The position numbers and the translations under genes were made by a program. From Edolisoma coerulescens (taxonomy: Eukaryota; Chordata; Aves; Passeriformes; Campephagidae), in NCBI GenBank assembly GCA_013397115.1, contig VWZW01006244.1, forward strand, positions 62,001 to 126,000: 64,000 nt of DNA. Direction: 5' to 3'. The notes beneath the pieces were generated by a model. That model was not told the origin of the DNA, searched no databases, and was given only the letters and a program-made list of their open reading frames with translations. Of this stretch, positions 59,304 to 64,000 are shown piece by piece (position 1 is the first letter of the stretch; every line of letters starts with the position of its first letter).

Positions 59304-60337
59304 TGGTGCAGGTTTCCATGACTACCTTGAAGGGAAAAAAATGAAGTAGATTCTTTTCTTTTCCCTGCAATATGTGAAAGAAAAGCCACGAAATGGTTTG
59401 CAGATGTTCTTGTTGTCTCTTTAGAAGCTCCTTTGAAACTCAGACAAGGCAGAAAATACCCACCCTCCACTTTTCAAACCCAGGGATTTCCAGGTTAAAG
59501 TAAAAAGAGTGTCTTGTAAAGGTTACCACTTTCCCCCAGGGTATCTGTATTTATCCATCTTTTAGTCAGGCATCTCCCATCCTTCCACTGCATTTAATCA
59601 TTTCCTGATGCATTACAGTGAAGAATGAAAGGATAGAATTCAACCTCCACACCCCTCTCTGGCTTTTCTGGGCTGAGCTGCACAGAGGAGTGCAAATGAT
59701 CAGGAAATAATTTCAGATCCAGTGGCTGCTAATGCGTCTGTCTGGTTTTGTCTTGCTCCTGTTAATGGAATTCCAAGATCTCATGGCTGAATGTCACCTG
59801 GGATGTTTGCTGTTCTCTTCAGCTGAGATCTTATCAATTGCTCATTATTTGATAAACCATCAGAAATACAGTTAAGTAATGAAATTCGGTGCCAGAACAG
59901 AGTGTGAGTGACTGATCAAGTGAGGATGGAAGAAAACAGATCAGCTTAGAGAGAATTTCATGAATCATTGTTCTCCCAAAATTTAGAGAGAGATTAATTT
60001 TCCTGTTTTATTTTTTAATTGAAAGACTCCTTTCTAAATGCTGATGTCCTGTCAGTGTGTTGCAGTCAGTGTAAAACTTGGGTGTCCTTTGGTTCTAAAA
60101 GTTCTTTTACAGATCACTCCTTTACAAATCAAAGTAGGATAACGAGAAATAAATCCAAATCTTAAAACACCCCCAGTCCTCAATTCTTGCTGGGAAGAGA
60201 CCAAGCAATGGAAGTCACAGATATGGATGACATTGTTATCCCTGTAAGTCAATCCTGATTATGCCCGGGATGAATCTTTAGTCTGAGACTGCAATTCATT
60301 CCTTTGCCCCTCTACTGCCAAATTCTCAGATTATTTA

Positions 60338-60386
60338 CAAGGTTATTAGCAAGGTTACTAACAGGTTATTAACAGGTTATTAACAA
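60338..60386. repeat. Short tandem repeat, 11-bp unit
   Basis: About four to five copies of ACAGGTTATTA and close variants (CAAGGTTATTAG, CAAGGTTACTA). Period 11. Confidence 0.85.
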
Positions 60387-60818
60387 GTCTGGTGATGGAT
60401 TTTGTTATCTGGACAAACTATCTTGGGAACCAGACCCCTAAAAAGCCCCCAGACAGTTTTGCTTTTAAGACACTACCGAAAATCATGAAGGGTGAACCAC
60501 AACGTCATAGGTGAAGCAGACAAGTCCTTTTTCTTGTTCAAAATAACCCACCCTCCCTTCTCCCCTGGGTACGGTTTAGGTCTTTGCAGCTACAGAACCT
60601 GTTCCAGTCTTTCTTTGACACAAGTTACTGATCATACAGACAAGTCCTTTGCCTTTAAATTAGATATCCAAGACCATCTTTAAAATCTGCAAAAACCTGG
60701 TTGATCTCTAATAAGTGCAATTCACAGTTCAAATGTTGGGTTCTCTGTTTTCTGTCCATTTCTTTTTCATTCTGTCTGTGGTTCCCATATTTATAATAAT
60801 TTTCCTTTTTTGCTGCAG

Positions 60819-60979
60819 AGATCTGAGCCTTGACGCGAAGACCTCAACCAAAATATCTGCAGAGAACCTGTGCTCCAGCCCTAATCACAGTGTTAACGAG
60901 CAAAACTTGTGCAAAACTAAGAGAGAAGATGGCCATCAATTGGAAGATCTGCTTCTTCAGCCTTGTATTGCTTCCTGTG
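60819..60979 (+). other. Exon 2 of the inferred gene: 5' UTR plus first coding codons
   Basis: A 161-bp exon bounded by good splice signals. On the left, a pyrimidine tract (60,800-60,814) leads into TGCTGCAG with AG at 60,817-60,818. On the right is GTAAGG at 60,980. The first 110 bp are untranslated, contain no ATG, and carry an in-frame TGA at 60,824. This is the common vertebrate arrangement in which a CpG-island first exon is non-coding and exon 2 holds the start codon. The exon boundaries are read from consensus only; no transcript evidence is available here. Confidence 0.6.
60929..60979 (+). CDS. First coding exon (partial gene), signal-peptide start of an unidentified secreted or membrane protein
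   Basis: Seen: the ATG at 60,929 has A at -3 and G at +4, a near-ideal Kozak context. It opens 17 codons, MAINWKICFFSLVLLPV, and then meets a consensus donor (CCTGTG|GTAAGG, intron starting at 60,980). Exactly 51 coding bases give a phase-0 intron. The exon has no other upstream ATG, and TGA at 60,824-60,826 closes this frame 5' of the start, so the start is well fixed. Known pattern: a short charged N-region (Lys6) followed by an all-hydrophobic core is typical of signal peptides, whose cleavage site would then lie in the next exon. Inferred: the product enters the secretory pathway. I do not recognise the family; downstream exons lie outside the window. The same frame stays open past the donor to 61,069, but that is probably intron read-through. 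Confidence 0.6.
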
Positions 60980-63900
60980 GTAAGGAAAAATGATTTTATT
61001 TGCATTGTTCTGATATTAATACACGTTCTCAAGGCCAGCGCTTGCCAAGAGGGAAGGATCTGCTGCTGACACTGATTCCAGGTTTTGCTGGTGGTCTCAT
61101 AATTTGGGTTAAGACTTTTCCAGCCTCCTTTGTTAATGAATTAGGACTGATCACTGCTCATCCTGAGAAGGGCAAGTCCATCCCTTGAGGGCATTCATTC
61201 ACTGTTTCTATCCAAGATTCAAAATAAAATAAAGTAATAATTAGGAAAAAAAAAAAAAAGTGGGTCTTCTGTTTCAAATCCATTGGTTTAAGAATATGTT
61301 TTTTAAGAATTTTTTTTTTTTCCAGAGAGAGGGGATAAAATTAGAGATTCCCTTCATCCCCCCCTGTGAAACCTAAACCTCGAGATATTCCAGGCAGTGC
61401 TTTTGGAGGCCTCCATTTTCAGAGGAGCAATTTTAAGAAACAATACAAATGGGTCTCTAAAGATCCTAAAGGCACTTAAAGTCATTCATCATCTTTCTGA
61501 AGATACTCTGAAGATGACAGGGGTTAATTTTCCCCCCAAGTCTTTACTTACTAAACAATGTGCTCTTCCATTAATAACTCAGTGGTAACACGTCTGGGGA
61601 CTGTGACTCGCCCTCTCTGTTGTCCCTACACACAGTGACTGGATCTCTCCTCACATAGCAGCCATAAAACCACTGAAAAAGATGTTTTGTTTTTTTTTTC
61701 CTTTTGTAGCTATGAGGAGTTGTACACAAGCCCTGCAATAACCTCTTGTTGCATTTCAGCACAATTCTGTGTCAAACCATTGATCACAAATGTGCTTTTC
61801 AGCTCTTCTCCAGGAGCACTTCTCACAGGGATTCAGTGACAAATAGCACCAGGATTTAAATCCTCCAGCTCATTCCCATCGGGAGTCTTCTACAGCTTCC
61901 ATGCAAATGCTTTACATTGCTTGATACACAGATATTCTCATGTTATTACGCTTTAATAGCCAGGTATCTGAAAGAATTCGTGACATTTAGTTAGTTTTAT
62001 TTTAAATTACAACTGTTTAATGTGGTGGTGGTGTGACCAGAGGATCTTTCAGCAGTTTTTGCAGAGTTTTGTGCTCTCGTGTATCGATTTTGTGGCCTGT
62101 CTGCTTCAATGCATAGCAGGCAGCACACGGAACAGGCCCTTACTTTGTCACACAAAAGTGCATTTTCTTTCCTTTTGGCTCTTATTTAGAGTCCACTTCA
62201 TTTCACTGCACATCTGAAGTGTGGCATAATTCAGCTGAATTCTGTAGGATTGGGTTGACACTGGTACCAGACTTGTGTTCATCCTAATAATACAGTCCTT
62301 TACATACAAATATATGGTCTTGGAATTTTTATCTAGAGCATGGCTCCTGTGACTACTCCTTAGATTTTCTGGTCAGTCAGAAATGATTACTTAATAAAAA
62401 CTGAGTATGTTTAATTTTTACAATGTATTTGTAAAATTAGTACAGTAAACTTCCTTTAAGCTAACGGGGAGGGGGGAAAAACCCCCAAATTTACCCTGAT
62501 TTAGGTACTGATGTTCATGTGAGATTCCTGACCATAAAAGGAGTTTAGCTCAAATTCAGATGCTGGTTTTTTGGACACAGAAACGTTGGTGACATGGATC
62601 CTGCCCTGGGAGAAACTGGAAAGCTGAATTCCTGGCCATGCAAGCATATTTTTTAGACTGCAACCAACATAATTAAATGAATCAAAAGACAAAAGGCATT
62701 TTTTTTAAATGGCCAACAACCTTCAATATTTCAAGATTTTTGGTGCTCAGCTTGAGACCCTCAAAAGGTGTCTTGTTATTTACAGGTGAACAGTTTTTAA
62801 TTAAGGGAAATAAATGAACAAATCTCTTGAGCTCCTGAGTGGGTGACCTTCCTGGCAGATGGAGAAGGACAGCAAATTCCCAGTTGCTCACGTTTCAGGA
62901 CATAACTGTGGTTGCTGAGCTGGATAATTAGTGATCAGCTCCAGCTTGTGGAAAGAACAGTCCTTAATGAAATACCAAATAGCAAACCAGAGCTAATAAG
63001 AAGAAACCTGCTTTTTATTTGCTGCTTCTGCAAAGTTTGTGATCTTATTTATGATTATAAGGTTTTACTTCAGTCTTTTGCAGGAATCCAGATATTAAAG
63101 TTAACCATTTAACACACACGAATTTGTGTGTTTGCACGCACAGAGCCCACAACAGAGTTTATACCATAATTTGTGTATTATATTGATTTCTCATTAAATC
63201 CCTACAGTTCTTTTCACAGACCAAATTTCGGGAACGATATAATGTCATTTATGGCTCTTCCCTTGCTGTGATTCTTTTGCAGTGCTTGTGGTAACACATT
63301 TCTCTCCACTGGGGCACACCCTTTCCCTTCAAACCATCTCTAATGTGCCGTGCTGGTGACCTCAAACTTTCTTGTTGTGCAGATTTTCCAATTTTCTAGC
63401 AAGGGAGTGGGTGTGACTTATAAAAAAAAAATGAGCAATGGAAAGTCATCCTAGACTGCAGAAAGTTCCTGGAAAAAAACTGGGTTTATATTGCTTTCCT
63501 CTAAGCACATCTGGTGCTGTTCAAGAAATCTCCAGTCACTCCCAAGGAGAACTCCTGGATTCAGGAGTCAGGGTAGATCCCGTTTTCCTCAGAGTGGCTT
63601 CATGAGCTCCTGGATCTTCACACCTGCTTGGATGTGTAGTTTTTTAGCTTTACTGATAGTCCATTTTCCCCACAGAAAATCAAAGCCCCTGAACTGATGT
63701 CCACATGCATAAATAGATCAAGAAAAGGGAAAAAGAGAACCAAGTATGAATGGGAAATTCCAGCTGGCTTCAAGTATAGGGTCTGACCAGACAACGAGAA
63801 TAGAATATACTGAGAAATAATTAGAAATGAGCATTTAAAGCCAGTTCTAACTGTCAGAGCCAAGGGTGGTTCAGTTTTTGAAGTGTTTAACAAGCTGTTC

Positions 63901-64000
63901 TGCGTTAACCTAATCTATGAACCACTTGGGACCGAAGGCACCATGATGCCTGCAAGGTCTTTAGAGGAATTCTTGTGCTTTATTTTTTTCCCCCATTTTA
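60980..64000. other. Start of inferred second intron
   Basis: Unique AT-rich DNA with A-runs at 61,246 and 63,421. No second coding exon with matching phase and both splice signals is visible, so the next exon probably lies outside the window. Confidence 0.5.

Overview
This is vertebrate nuclear DNA, almost certainly from a bird. About twenty-two degenerate fragments of CR1 retrotransposon carry the bird-type 3' end (short ATTCTATG-like repeats). There are no Alu, SINE/B1 or L1-like sequences, coding density is near zero, and the two runs of N mark a draft assembly. There is no operon, CRISPR array or bacterial mobile element. Most open reading frames longer than 60 codons are chance or repeat-derived.

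Best-supported layout: positions 1-29,300 look like intergenic DNA (or the intron of an unseen neighbour) filled with CR1 copies, microsatellites and unique AT-rich DNA. A CpG-island promoter lies at about 29,320-30,140, with two inverted CCAAT boxes, GC boxes, overlapping NotI-type sites and a consensus splice donor at 29,908. About 31 kb further on, at 60,819-60,979, is a convincing second exon: a polypyrimidine tract and AG, an in-frame stop, no upstream ATG, an ATG in excellent Kozak context, 17 codons that read as the start of a signal peptide (MAINWKICFFSLVLLPV), and a GTAAGG donor. I infer a plus-strand gene for a secreted or membrane protein with a non-coding first exon, a 31-kb first intron and a first coding exon near the right end. 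The rest of the gene lies beyond 64,000. I could not identify the gene.

Repeats: CR1 fragments are mostly plus-oriented left of the CpG island (12 of 14) and mostly minus-oriented in the inferred intron (6 of 8). One CR1 copy (40,511-40,750) sits between perfect 20-bp direct repeats. An ancient amniote-type interspersed repeat (23,780-24,240) directly abuts a dead CR1 reverse-transcriptase fragment, and a probable solo endogenous-retrovirus LTR lies at 59,035-59,303. Microsatellites include (GAT)n, (ATT)n, (GGAT)n, (ATA)n and a 180-bp (GAAA)n tract. Two good hairpin-forming inverted repeats (8,009-8,047 and 9,223-9,268) are not explained by any repeat I recognise.

Nothing here is clearly a previously undescribed system. 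The most useful leads are the gene start, the orientation switch of CR1 at the CpG island, the CR1 with a long target-site duplication, and the two hairpins.
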